A stretch of DNA of 64,000 nt from Rhabditoides inermis (taxonomy: Eukaryota; Nematoda; Chromadorea; Rhabditida; Rhabditidae), in NCBI GenBank assembly GCA_963966185.1, contig CAWZYM010000401.1, positions 531,001 through 595,000 of the forward strand, written 5' to 3'. The notes beneath the pieces were generated by a model. It was not told the origin of the DNA and ran no database searches. It saw only the letters and a program-made list of their open reading frames with translations. This document shows positions 39,614 to 52,587 of the stretch, piece after piece; the stretch's first letter is position 1; each line of letters begins with the position of its first letter. Position numbers and translations under genes: made by a program.

Positions 39614-42314
39614 CGTTTCCGACTTTTCTATTGCCTTTTCGTCATTCCGGGCAATAATAACGTGCATAACGGCGCATTCCATCTCTGCGCCCATTGATGG
39701 CAGTAAAATGTGCAATGAGCTTCTTCGAGGCCCTCGTGGCGCATTGGTCATCAACAAATGCAGAGGGCAAGGTTTTTTTTTTTGGCGAGCCGAACGCCCC
39801 CTCGAAATGCAATTGATATCGCGCGCGGGTGCGGTGTGCAGACATTGCTGGAGGACCAACCCACGCAACTATTTGCCCGCTAGAAGCTCTGTTGATAAAC
39901 GGGATGAACACTGTTTTGGAGTGCTCTTGCGAAATCGCGAATTTCGAATGACGAGCCAGACATTGGATACTATGAATGCAAAGTGTGGGAAAAGGCGCCT
40001 CTTTCAGGGTTGTCGTCGTGTCCGTGGTTCGTCTACTACTACAGTCTCGGCGGGTTGGAAAGAGACGTGTCCGAGGGCCTGCCAGAGTTCTGGTGCCGCT
40101 TCCACGCCTACTTTGCCGTACACTTCCCCACCATGTAAGAGAGGGGCTACGGACTCACATTACTCGCAAAGGGAGAGGGAGAGAGAGAAAGATACCGTAG
40201 CGCACCTCGCTGCGATGCGTCGGTCATAACATACGCGTGAGAGCATGTAGATGCGTAAATTATTCACAAATTCTGAATCATGTCTACTGATCGCATTCAC
40301 ATTATTTACAGATTCCACACGGCTGCTATTTGGCTCACCGTCTACCTGGCCGTGCAGAGGTAGGGAGAGAGAGAGAGAGAGGGGAGGGGGAGGAGAGAAA
40401 GACAGATAGAGAGATTCACGCACGCAACCGTACAAGTCTGTGCATTTGTACAACCTGACGAGTACATTTTCGTCGAGATCGCGACAGTGGCTATTATCGT
40501 TTCTCATTTTCTCTGCAAAAACACTTTAGGCGTTTTCGCTTGCAGACTAATTGTAGCGTTAGCAAGTTGACATAAGAGGTTTAGTGACGTGCGGCAATGG
40601 GTAGAGTAGGCTTGCCAATGAGTTCCACTATTTATAAATAAATAGTTTATTACCGTGTTGAGTAAGTACTTAACATGTGCATCATAGGAAACATAACAGT
40701 GCTTACGGTAGGATAGTAAAATAGGAAAAATAAAGAAGAAACATTCAAAGAGTAGACAATAAGCAAACTACAAATGTCGAATTTTGGACATGGGATGCAA
40801 ATGGGGATTGTCTACTAAGTGGGATTTCACGTTACTGTTTTTTGCAGATTCAACAATATCAGATGGAAATGAGTTCCAAACTCCTTCAACTCTCTGAAAG
40901 AACGCGCTGCTCCGCAGAAACGAGTCATATGATGGCTATTTTCACAAGAAGTATTAGGGTGGTTAGAAAAACTTCAGAACCTGTAGATGATGTTTTCATT
41001 TCGACCAAAAATTTGCTACTTATTTCAATTTTTGTCCGGAATATATGTGTCTATATTGTTCACATTCAGTATAGTTTCATAGTCTCCCTTCCCCCTTCGC
41101 AGAAAATTCAATGGAGTGTTTATTTCCACTGCAAGGGAGAACTAACAACGACAAAAGGAAATCATGAAAGATATGTGTATAAACAAGGCTAACCCTAGAC
41201 TGACCAGTGCAAGTGGTGAGCTACGGTTCAACCTTTAATTTCAGGTACATCTACGTGTGCGTGCCATCGCTGGTGTTCAAGTACTGCACGCCTCGTCGAA
41301 CGCGACAGATCATCACAGGAATCGTCCTCTGCTCGGTACCACTTTTTTGGCACCTCAATGACCTCAATATTGTTCATTATAGAGACCGAGAAAGTGAAAA
41401 CTGTGATATGAAAGTTATGGTGAACAACCCAGTTTCGGCTCCTATTGTTGGGACAGTCTCATAAATCTCTTACGAAGCGGATGGATAGCAATATGCCACT
41501 CTCTCGCAGTGGGGATGCTGACTGAGCCAGTACACGTGCTTTTGCTTCGCACGCCTCTTTACTCAGCCTCATTCCCCAACCCCCCCCCCCCCCCTTTCGT
41601 CTTTCCGATCCCCCCTCACCTCAATCAAAGACTAAACGAGGCTAGGTCAGTCTCGGTGCTTTGAGGGATGTTTTGGAACTCGGAAATCTGAAATTAGAAA
41701 GTTTCGAAGGCAACTTGATTTCTATAATACACATGTATTATATAATGCGTGGGCGATAGCAGTGTTGATGTGTGTATTCGTAGACCACACTCATATATGC
41801 ATACGTCTCAAAGCTGGCTGCCAATTCATTGCGAAAACATAGATTTGTCGTGACGAAGGTTGACGTTTGCCGTAATGCTCTCCCTGCAAACTTTGAGAAG
41901 CAAAACGCGGGAATACGTTTTTGCGGTACATTGGTTGATGAAAATCATTTTGATATTGCGCATAGAGAGAAACAAGAACATAGTCGTCTGTACCAATTGT
42001 TCTAAGCCGAAAAAAAATACAGAGTCTCTCATCACACGTTTCATCAAAATTTAACTGATCATTCATACTTCCTGCCTTCTTGAACCCATGGTTGCAGTTC
42101 GCCAACGAGATTCCGGTTATGACAGCAGAACACCATCATTCGGTGGAGCACAACTCCAGACGTTTCTGCCTTCACGCCTATCAGCCATTCGTACTCGACG
42201 TGAGTACGAACACTTTGAGAGGATTTAGATTCAGATTTCAGATAGCACAATTAGTGCCTCACAATTAGTGCAGCTTTTGCAAACTACATGAATTACTTTC
42301 GGCACTGAGGGGAT

Positions 42315-42352
<38 letters not shown>

Positions 42353-44148
42353 CTATTATATGATGTGATTTCACTTGGATAGCGGGAATCCGGATAGCGG
42401 GAATCCGAGACCATGACAAAAAGTTTGTCATTGCAAAATATGTGCTCTCTTCAATCTACGAACTACGAAAAACACAGTTTCGTACTTTGAGAGGATCCAG
42501 ATAATAGCAGCAATGTTGCTTATCTTATAGATTAATAAGCACGTATTACGTATTAGTCGATTGGAGAGCATATATTTGGTAATGACAAACACACCTGCAA
42601 CATCGGCATCTCGTGTCATATTTGCTAGCGGATTCCCGCTAGCAAATATAACATAGGAGATGTGATGTGTAAAATTATCGTAACTGTGGTAATCGTAAAT
42701 TTGTTCCAAGCCACGAAAAAAAGAAGGAATGTGTTGAATCTTTGAAAAAAACCACCTATTACTATTTTACAATGATCGAGTCTTTTTTGCAGAACATTTG
42801 TGATCAGCACAGTATGACAAAGTCAAACATGATGTGTGTAACATGCAGATCAGAGTTGATGACCGTACGAAACTGAACATGTGTGACAAATCAAATCACC
42901 AGAATCGTTGCAGAACCTCGGACTGCCGATCTACAAAGGCGTGCTGCTGGTCACCCGCGCGCTACTCATTCACATCGCGCCCTGCGTCCTTCTTATCGTC
43001 TTCACAGGTGCAGGTTGTACCTGTAGTTACTTGTAATCTGAACACGGCTCCTTCCAGGCTGCCTCTTCCGCACCATCGATCGCGCCGATAGAAAGCGCAG
43101 TCACAACGTCCTCGTCAAGAAGCAACCGCCGCCCAGAGCAGTGAGAGGGAGGGAGGGAGGGAGGGAGGGAGGGAGGGAGGGAGAGACATTCCGACACAGC
43201 CCACGCACTTTGTGGCGCCCGACACGTCGCAATTACGCACCTATACGCAACTTTCCACGCTGAGAATCCGAATCCGGCTACAACTTTTCCAAAATAGCAC
43301 TTTTTCAAAGCACACTTTTTCACATTTTGGTCAGCAAGTGGATAAAAGAAAAAAAGTTCTTTTGGGGTTTTTAACGCTACAATACTCTTTGAACTGTGGA
43401 TGGCGAGTATCCTTTGGTAGCGAAAATATACTCTGCAAAAATACTTGCGAACTGTGTTGTGTTTGTTTCTCCCGTCGTTTTCATAGATACATCTATTCGA
43501 CGCGTGGAAACTTCTTTCAAAGTGTTGTTTTGCAAAATACAGTCAAATCCGGATTCAGCGTGAGATCTTGTTTATAGGTGCATAACTGCGTGAGAATCGG
43601 TCGGCACAAGTGCGTTGCTCTCTATGTTAGTGAAAAGATGCTTTCATCCTACATCAATCAAATCCTAACCACTGTAAAACGTGCTCCTTGCTACATCAGA
43701 CTGTAAAACAACATAATACTATGTTATTTGAGAAAAGCGTCACAAATGTAGTGCTACACTCAAACATCGTATTCATAAAGTCCATTCCATCGGTGTTTTG
43801 GGCATGGAAAATCGGCAAAGTATCATGTTTTCTTTCAACTAGTACACGTTGACAGAGGGCAGTCTGAAGGAGAGAAGAGAGCGAGATTAAATAGGAAAGC
43901 CAGCGGCCTGGTAATGTCACAACACATCACATTGACACGAGAGAGAAGATCGTCTAACCTCTCTCTCTCTCCCCCCCTCTCTCTCCTCCCCCTCCCTCTC
44001 TCCTCTCTCTCTCTCTTTCTTCCTTCCTCCCCTCTCTCTCCCCCTTCTCTCTCTATCTTGACAACGCACTAGAAAGTAAATATGATGAGTGAGAGCGAGG
44101 ATTCCTAAGCTAAAGCAGACAGTATCCCGGAAGTCCACGTGGGAACAG

Positions 44149-44197
<49 letters not shown>

Positions 44198-45820
44198 AAG
44201 AGAGAAAGAAAGACAAAGAAAGGAAGAGAAAGAGAGAAAGAGAAAAAAAGAAGCGAGAATCATCGTGATCCTTCAGGATTCTCCCTCCGGAGGAGCGACG
44301 TCGTGCCTCTCGTCCAACCGTCTCATGCACGCCACCACTCGCATGCTTCTCGTCGTCATTGCCATTTTTCTGCTCATTGAAGTGCCGCGTGAGTGGTTTA
44401 TCTTACTTATTTGATTTTTTGCATGTTTCACATTTGATTTTGTCTTCTTTTGTTCGTAGCAATTTTTTGTGCAGATTTGTATCGCGTCTTTGCAAAACTT
44501 GCTCATTCAGTGGCGATCATTTTCATTCTCCATTTTCTCGTCGTCTACTACAAATTTTTGGACATGGCCGATTATGATATTGTCAACGTGCTGCTGATTC
44601 TGAGGTAAGCGTAAGAGGGAGAGAGAGGGAGAGAGAGGGAGAGAGAGGGAGAGAGAGGGAGAAAGAGAGAGATAGGGAGAGAGAGTGAGTGAGAGAGGGA
44701 GAGAGGAAGAGAGGGAGAGATAGAGATGAGCAGACTACCTGTTCATCTCCTAATCATCAACTGTGCACGCCGCAGACACACTTCTTATGGGCTTATATAC
44801 CGGAAAGAAAGGAAGAAACATGTTTGAGAGTGCGAGAAAGGAAGAGAGAGAGAGAGAGAGAGAAGTGAAAAAAAGAGCGATGGGAATGTATATTGACCCT
44901 TCCGCGTACCGAATAAGCACGCTAATCTACATACTTACAGGAACTTCTTCATCATTTTCACGTACCCGCTCAACTTTGCCATCTATTTCGGGATGAGCTC
45001 CAGCTTCAAACTACAGTTCCGGCAGCTCTTCACTAGCAAGGTAGAGAGAGAGAGAGAGAGAGGGAGGAAAAGAGAGAAAGAGGGAGGAAGAGAGGGAGAG
45101 AGGGAGAGAAGGGGAGAGGGAGAGAGGGAGAGAGAGAGGTGGAGAATGACTTGCGCAAGGGCGTGTACTCTCGTCATCTCTAAAGTGCTTTCGATTATGC
45201 GCCAACTCGATTCGATCATTGATAGATAGCCAAGCAATATAGCAATTGGCAATGAGAAACAAAGTCGAAAATAAGACGAAGATAAGTGCTGACTATTAAC
45301 GGTGAAAAAGCGAATGTAAACGACCTCAGTAAGAGAATTCAAACTTAAATTCGGACCGAAGAAGGCAGTGACAAAGAGGCCGTAGGCCGTTGATATTTTT
45401 GGAGATTGTGATAAACTTTCATAGCACACAACACGAACGTCTTCAGATTCTCTACGTGACGTCTCCGTCGACGTCTAATGGACGGCGTCCGCGTTTCTCC
45501 GTGCAGCTCATCGACATTCACAAGGTCCGCCGGATGTCAAGCCACCGAAAACATGTAAGTGTCTGTCTTCCAACATTTTTTTATCGCTTTTTTATTTGTG
45601 ATCAAAACCCGCGAGTGGTCCCTCTTGTCCCACACGTGTCTGAGATGGAGACCTATAGAAGCAATCCGCACTCTTACTTTTCGCACATACATGCTCAATT
45701 CTATATGCACGCACAAATTGCCTCCATTCTCAGGTCGCCGGGCTGACTCGCCTACACGCGATCACGAACCACCAGCCGAGCCAAGCGGACCAGGTGCTCG
45801 TCACCGATGAGTACCTCTAA
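37884..45820 (+). CDS. DMSR/FMRFamide-type GPCR 1, 422 aa
   Basis: Thirteen exons: 37884-37970, 39289-39433, 40008-40134, 40312-40359, 41245-41335, 42098-42199, 42914-43007, 43058-43140, 44277-44388, 44460-44604, 44941-45040, 45507-45554 and 45734-45820. This is a seven-TM receptor of the rhodopsin class, resembling myosuppressin/FMRFamide (DMSR) receptors. The N-terminus has glycosylation sites NAT and NIS. TM1-ICL1 is VVVVLSHKNLRTPTNCILLS. The TM3 Cys (FWCRFHAY) pairs with the ECL2 Cys (RRFCLHAY). The TM3 end VQRYIYVCVP replaces DRY, as in this family. TM6 is MLLVVIAIFLLIEVP, and TM7 onward is YPLNFAIYFGMSSSFKLQFR. TCCTAG ends 1 nt before ATG. Introns 4, 8, 10 and 11 begin with GA or GGGA tracts. 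It is a paralogue of the gene at 58328, with several shared intron positions. Confidence 0.92.
37987..38147 (+). repeat. Solo copy of the foldback arm
   Basis: GCGCCAGAGCGATAGTT through GCAACTTATTGCGAGCATA matches the right arm of the 8104-8574 element over about 160 bp. No inverted partner is seen nearby. It begins 17 bp after the exon 1 donor of GPCR 1. Confidence 0.85.
38918..39240. mobile_element. MITE-like element with ~58-bp terminal inverted repeats
   Basis: TTAAAGGGAGTGTACACTCT at 38918 is inverted at 39221-39240. Similarity extends about 58 bp (AAAGTTGAGTTAGCACCGGG in both). TTAA is at both ends. It lies in GPCR 1 intron 1 and has no coding content. Confidence 0.9.
42319..42350. repeat. 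(AT)16 microsatellite
   Basis: An alternating AT run in GPCR 1 intron 6. Confidence 0.95.
42617..42652. repeat. Short palindrome with GCTAGC arms
   Basis: TATTTGCTAGCGG and its inverse CCGCTAGCAAATA flank ATTC. It lies in GPCR 1 intron 6. About 230 bp upstream (42380-42408) GGATAGCGGGAATCC is directly repeated, and GCGGGAATCC also occurs inverted in this palindrome (GCGGATTCCCGC). Confidence 0.8.
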
Positions 45821-46226
45821 CCTCGACGGTCCTCTAACCCTTAGTTGTCCCCGTTCTCGCCACGTGTGTCTTTGAATCTCCCCTATTCCCATGCTGGTAT
45901 CACTGTTATCCCGCCATATCACACAATGTCATATTTCCGAATTTTATACGTTATTTCGCAAATGATGCAAATCATATGATTGTTGGTGTCATCAGTCGTG
46001 CATATAAATATATCTGTGATCGAGTGTGTATGCAAATCTAGCGACGGATTAGGGGGAGTGAGAGGATATGACAACAATAGGCGAGTGCGTGGGTGTGTTT
46101 GAGTGAGCGACATAGGAGTCGCAACCGGGTCACAAGGCAATATGTAGGAGAGTGGGAGATGGCGTAGTATCACGTCTAACAGCTTGCGTCAGGCAGAATA
46201 GGGGAGAGAAGCGAGACACGGAAAGC

Positions 46227-46265
<39 letters not shown>

Positions 46266-46321
46266 GATGGGCGGACAGTCAAACTGAACGTTATAAAAAG
46301 AGAGAGAAGGAAAGAGAAGAG
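45821..46321. other. Convergent 3' ends of GPCR 1 and the ENPP-like gene
   Basis: Only 501 bp separate the two stop codons. The interval holds a (GA)n run at 46230-46262 and no exon. The transcripts may overlap at their 3' ends. Confidence 0.5.
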
Positions 46322-48423
46322 TTATTCGAATCGCAAGAAGAGGCAGAGCAGCAGCGGCAACGAGACGAGCGCGCGCCACGAGACGTTGAACCTGCAAATT
46401 ATATATCTTACCTGATCACTGATAAATACATAGTGTAAACATGGTGTTATCCATGAAAACAATAAATGAACAAGAATAACGTCACAGCACCATCTACGAA
46501 CTCAAGAACGGAATTCATGACCTATGACGACGCCCAACCACCGACACCGGTTTCAACCGGCTAGACAAACAAAAACCAACACGCACCGCTCGCTGTTGGG
46601 CCGGTCCTCCCATCCTTCGGCCAGCATCTCCTCCACCGCACTCCACGTGCCGTTGTGCGGGTGCGACGGCTCCACCCCGACGATGTTCAGAAGGACCTAG
46701 AATGACGTCATAGCTCATAGCTCTGTATTACTACATTCTGCCATGTTTAGAAGGATCTATTAAAGCTACTCTATCATTTTAGAAGGATCTGTAGGAGCTT
46801 TTCGTGACAGACACTGATGTGATGTTCCTATAAAAATAAAAGCGCTTTGCTAAAGAGGATTCAGAAAGAGTGCGAAGATTATATCTATAACAGTTTATAT
46901 ATTTTCTTTGAAAAGTACTTGCGTAAACAGATGAACTTTGTCTTATCCCAATGCAGCAAAAGCACATGCATAGAGCGTTTACAAATACTAACACAAACCT
47001 GCACCTCTCTCTCCTCTCTTTCTCTCTTATTTCTCCTATTTGTGTTCACTGGTTAGTATCAACAGAACCCCCCGAATGCGCAGGTTTGTGTTAGTATTTG
47101 TAAACGCTCTATGCATGTGCTTTTGCTGCATTGGGATAAGACAAAGTTCATCTGTTTACGCAAGTACTTTTCAAAGAAAATATATGTCCTTTTGTTAAAT
47201 TTCATAGAAATTTTGAATATGTGCTGAATTAGGACTATTCATCTGGATTATATCAAAAACTACTATCTCTCACTCCCTCTGTTCTCTCCTTCTCTTCGTC
47301 CCTTCTCTCTCTTTCACTGTTCCTTCTCTCTCTTTCACTGTTCTCTCTCTCTCTCACTCTCACTTTCTGCCCTTCTCTCTCTGTTTCTTTATATCTTTCT
47401 GCTCTTCTATCAACGTTTACAAATACTAACACAAATCTCGGCCGTTCTCTCTCTTCTTACTCTCATGTACCACAGATCACACGTTACGTTTCGGATCGCC
47501 GTTACGTTTCACAAAACGTTTTCCCCCACATATTTTCTCACTACCGTTCGGAGTCGCGCCTACTGCGCTCTTTCTCCTGGTTATAGTTGGCGGACCCAAA
47601 ACAACGCAAACCCGGCGCGAATTAGACGCTGGCGGCGGCGGGGCGAACTACAATCAAAGTGCTAGTTGGAGAACACGCGCAGAAAACGCGAGAGAGTACG
47701 CTTTCGGCAGAGAGTCAGAGTTACCGAAAACGACACCCACCCACCCACCCACACGCTGGCCTCTCACCTCATGGGTGCGCGAGATCGCTCATAACTTCTT
47801 TCGGAGAAAAGATACAAAGATGCCCACGACCAATAATCTGTCCTACGGAACGGTGCGAATCTAACTAACATAAATTGGAAGAGTCCACATTGTTGTTAAC
47901 ATGACCTTTGAATATCGCTTCTTGAAAATTCTGGCGCGAGCCCTATCCTAAGCCAAAAGAGAGGGCGCTGCGCGCCCTCTCTAATTATTTCTGATGAAGA
48001 ACGGCTTAACACTAAACACTAAACTGTTCGAACGGCTTAACACTAAACTGTTTAGATGTTCTGAAAACAAATTAGTGAAAAAGGTGTATGAAAACATATA
48101 TAAATATTTATCTCGTAATCGATCTGCCCAATCACGAATTCGTTCCGCAAAATCTGAGGAACTAAGGAGGGAGCAAATGTAGAGATGAAGTTGTTTGCAA
48201 CGGTGTAGCGTACACTTGTTTTTTTTCATATTGTTTATCCAATAATTCCATTTCATGGTTATTCACCTTTCAGCTACCAGAAGTAAATTATTCTTACCTC
48301 ATAGTTCTTACATTTTATTAGATAACTTATTCTTTTATTTATCCATTTGTGCCAATGCCAATGCTAAAGTTAGTTGCACTGACTGAATATTGGTTGTTAT
48401 TATTTATTATTTCTCTCTTTCTT

Positions 48424-48467
<44 letters not shown>

Positions 48468-48483
48468 TCGTTCTCTCTCTTTC

Positions 48484-48514
<31 letters not shown>

Positions 48515-51500
48515 CTTTCTCTCTCTCTCTCTTTCTTTCTCTCTCTCTATCTCTCCCTCCCTCGTATTTTGTACCTGATAGACATCAACGCTGGAAATCG
48601 GGCCGAACTTCTCATCCACACGGAACGCTGAAAACAAAATGAGAAAATCGTTCACCACAATAACATACTTTTTCCAAAAACTATCACACTCTATAATAAA
48701 ATGTTATCGACTTTTAAAATAGGGTGATCAATGACTACCTGAATGCGGTAGAAAACCATACAACAGCGAGGCATGATAACTATGGAAAACCATTGACTAG
48801 ACAATGAAAATTCAAAAAGTAACGGTTGCCTTACAGCCTTCGTCAGCGCACAATACATTTCAGTAAAGCGCATACCCAGCGCTACTCGAAAAAACCTACG
48901 TATATGAAAAATTCGATTTGATTGAACCCACCAGGTCCCCTGGCCATGAATACTCCGTGCATCTGGGTCGCCTCCGGATCCCATCCCGACGTCTGCTTGA
49001 CGTCACGCGACGTATCCGACACCGCAGGGAGAGAGGCCAGCTCGCGCTGAGAAAAAGATTCTGACTGTATAAACACGGTTCGGATAGTTGCACAGTGGAC
49101 AGTGGCGCTCGCACTGACCGCTTCGCAAGCACGCGACTCGCCAGCTCCACTGCGAATTACCAGCAAGCGCTAGAGCGCGATAATTTCTTCACTGAAATCG
49201 CTATGCGCCCATTCATTCGCAAAGCGGCCTGTGCGCGCGCCGCTCTCTCTGTGGGGCGCGCTGTGCAACTATCCGGGCCGTGATAAGGTAAAGGAGAGAA
49301 GTATGAGTAGAACTGAATCACATTTATCACAGCCAGTATGAAGTAAGTAGAGGAGTCCATGAACGTTCCGAAAAAGAAACAATGTGACCACTCACGGTGA
49401 TGATGGAGGTGCCGGGCTTGGTGATGAGGACGATTCCGGACATGAACCGGCCGCCCGCCCAGCGCAGACGCTCCGGCACGTCGGCGGCCCTGGAAGACAT
49501 CCAAATGAAATCCGTTGTCCTTTGTCATCATACACACACAGCGCGGACGATCTCCGGTCAGTAGGCCGGATTGCCACAAATTCGAATGAACCCCTTTCTT
49601 TTATTTCCGCAGCAATACCAATTGCTGTTTACCTGTACACTGCGACGAGGGGCGTGTCCGTGTCCTCGTAGTCGCCCATCGGCGCCCACTGATCGCACAC
49701 CTTCAGCTCGAAGAAGATCTGCAATGGAAAAATCAACAATTGTACTGTCACATCAAGAACTTTTTTTCAGAACGGTCCGTTTTTTTATGCAAACCATAGT
49801 TGTGTCTGTTGTAAAAAAAATCGAACAATATTATAGATATATAGCGAAAAAACACTTGTCCACTGACTCGAGTACAGAGCGAAGGTGAATGGTTCGGTAA
49901 GTTCCACATCAGAAACAAAATAACGTTTACAAAATATAGTTTCGCCACCCACGTTGTCCTCGTCCTCCGGCTCGGTGAAGACCATCAGCATCGAGTGCGA
50001 GTTCACCACGCGCTTCACCTAGAACAAACAAACAAGATGAACAGTTTGTTGACAAACAAGGCTAAAAACTCTGTGTCAAAGTCAAACAGGGTTTCACAAA
50101 GCAGATTTCAAAATTAGGGACGAAGCTACGGGCAACGTGATCAAAGCCTATTCTAATGTGAAAGTGGTTCCAATCCCGTTCTCGATTAGGAACACCCCGA
50201 AAAAAAAACACATGTGTGTCTGTCTGATTTGACTATGGCTTACCATTCACGAATGTTACCTTCAATATCTCCCATATTGTCTCACCTTGGAGTAGTCGGC
50301 GAGGCACTCCTCTAGGTAGAACTGTTCTTCGTCTTCGAGGGCGGCCAGGCCGTGCGTCGAAAGGACGACCAGGTTGGTCGAGGAGAACAGACCCGCGTCC
50401 GACAGCTTTTGCTGGAAAAGACACTTTTCTAGTGATACATATTATCTAAATTATCTTGTAGGAACACTGTGGTACACATACGAAGTCCTGTTCGTGTGAT
50501 TTCATTTTCGTATTCCATTTTCGTATAAACAATACACACCAGCATCTAACGAATTGGTTCTTGGTTAGTATAGCGATGGCAGGCTAGTAGATCGCGCCTA
50601 CCTGCAGGTCGTGTACGTGCAGGTCGGCGCGGGCGACCGCCGCCTCCACCTCGTCCGATCCCGCGGCGTGCGTGCGCAGAGCCTGCTCCACGCCCGCGTA
50701 CCGAAGAAGGAACATCTAGAAAGAACGACACGATGGTTTTGTGTTGCGTTGAAGATCAAGTTTTCACGGTTTTTCTTCAATGTTATGTCGTTCAATTGCA
50801 ATGATTCAATGTCAGCACCGGCGTTAGTTCAATGTCATCTATTGCAAGTGCGTGCGTCAACCACATATCATCGCGAATGAGGCCAGTGTTTAAATGCACT
50901 TTCCAGCATCATCGAGACTTTGGCTTGACGAAAGGCTCGAGCGGTAAAATTCTAGGAGACCACGGTTGTGACTATGTACTTGCGTGCTTTGATAGATTGA
51001 CGTCTGATATGCTTCATCCACATCTCACACATCGACAGATAACTCGATAAAAAGAAGACATCAACGACATCTTCAACTCGCCTGCTGCTTGTATGCCTGG
51101 TACTTGCTGATTCGCTTGACGATCTCGGGGAATGCGTCCGGCAGGGCGTCGGTCTGCTCCGGCTTGGACAGATCCGCCCAGCGACGCATGGGGACGGACA
51201 CCACCATGTCGCCGTGAGCGCGCTGTAATCGCATGACGTCATGATTTGATGTGACGTCATGAATTGAATTGAAGTGAATTATAAGAAATGTGTGTAGCAG
51301 ATAGTCCATCATGCTAACACTCGGAATCGAGGATCCAGAATGATAAACAACAATTGAATTGATATAAGTAGATGTCTCAGTGCGGCAGTGCGCGAACCAA
51401 CAAATGACGTCATCGAATGAAATGAATGTATTAACTGTATTGAAATAGATGTCTCACGTGACAGTGCGCGAACCAATAAATGACGTCATCGAATGAAATG

Positions 51501-52542
51501 AATGTATTAACTGTATTGAAATAGATGTCTCACGTGACAGTGCGCGAACCAATAAATGACGTCATCAAATGAAATGAATGGATCAATTGAATTGAATTGA
51601 AGTAGATGTCTCACGTGGCAGTGCGCGAACCAGTAGCAGTGCACGTCGACGCCTCTCTTTCCGGCCGAGTACCAGAGGGGCGCCGGTCGGCCCTCCCACC
51701 ACACGTCCTCCGTGTCGTTCGCGCCTGCAAGAAAGGAAGATCAGTCTCCAAGTCTTCTCCAGTCTTCTCCACATCTTCTCCACTCTCGTCTTTCAAAGCC
51801 TAACAGTTTATTGCACAGACTTATCGCATATGCATTTCCCAACAGCAATCATTTGAAAATAGATTTTTATTGGGTAGATAAATCGAGAAAGAGCTTACCG
51901 TATCCTCTCTGGAAGGAGAGCCCGCTGCTCTGATCCCACATGTAATCGGCGGTGAAGCCATGGTTCTCAGCGTACAGTCCTGAAAATGCATTTTTGAATA
52001 TCCCATTCCAAACAAGTTGTAGGAAGATTAATTAAAAAAAAGTGCGGCTTGAGGCATAATCACAAATATCACTGCAGAGTTATATAGGCATTTATCTAAG
52101 CGCTTCAAAAATAACTTGTTTCTCAGTATACGTTCTATGAGTTCTATGACTATGAGAACTGATCACAGATGAAAATGGAGATCAAATAACCATCAACACC
52201 TCACGTTTTTGTCTATTTCATTCCTAACGATATGTGTTCGCTTTCCAATCTATTACACACTTCTTCTGCGCCCCGCTTTTTTTGCGCTCCGCGTCAGAAT
52301 CGCGTCTCTCACATTTTTTGTCGGCTATGTAAATCAGCGCAGGTGCCGTCCGCTTTAAACCCTCAGATTGCGATCTCCTCATTTCTCCCCTGATTATACG
52401 AATTATCCGCAGGAGTCGCCGACAAACGGAGTGCACAAATCATTGCCATTCTCTCTCTCTCTCCTCTCTCTCTCTCCTCTCTCCTCTCACCCATTTCTCA
52501 CTTGAGTGATGGAGTGATAGCCGCAGAAGCATGAGTGAGGGC

Positions 52543-52587
<45 letters not shown>

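Noticed and set aside
41512..41600. Extra GPCR 1 exon after CTCTCGCAG
   Set aside because: In the required phase 0 it hits a TGA within four codons; exons 5 and 6 join directly and align with the paralogue.
51370..51633. CRISPR-like repeat/spacer pattern
   Set aside because: Direct repeats of 76-81 bp with no unique spacers, in a eukaryotic intron that includes exon sequence.
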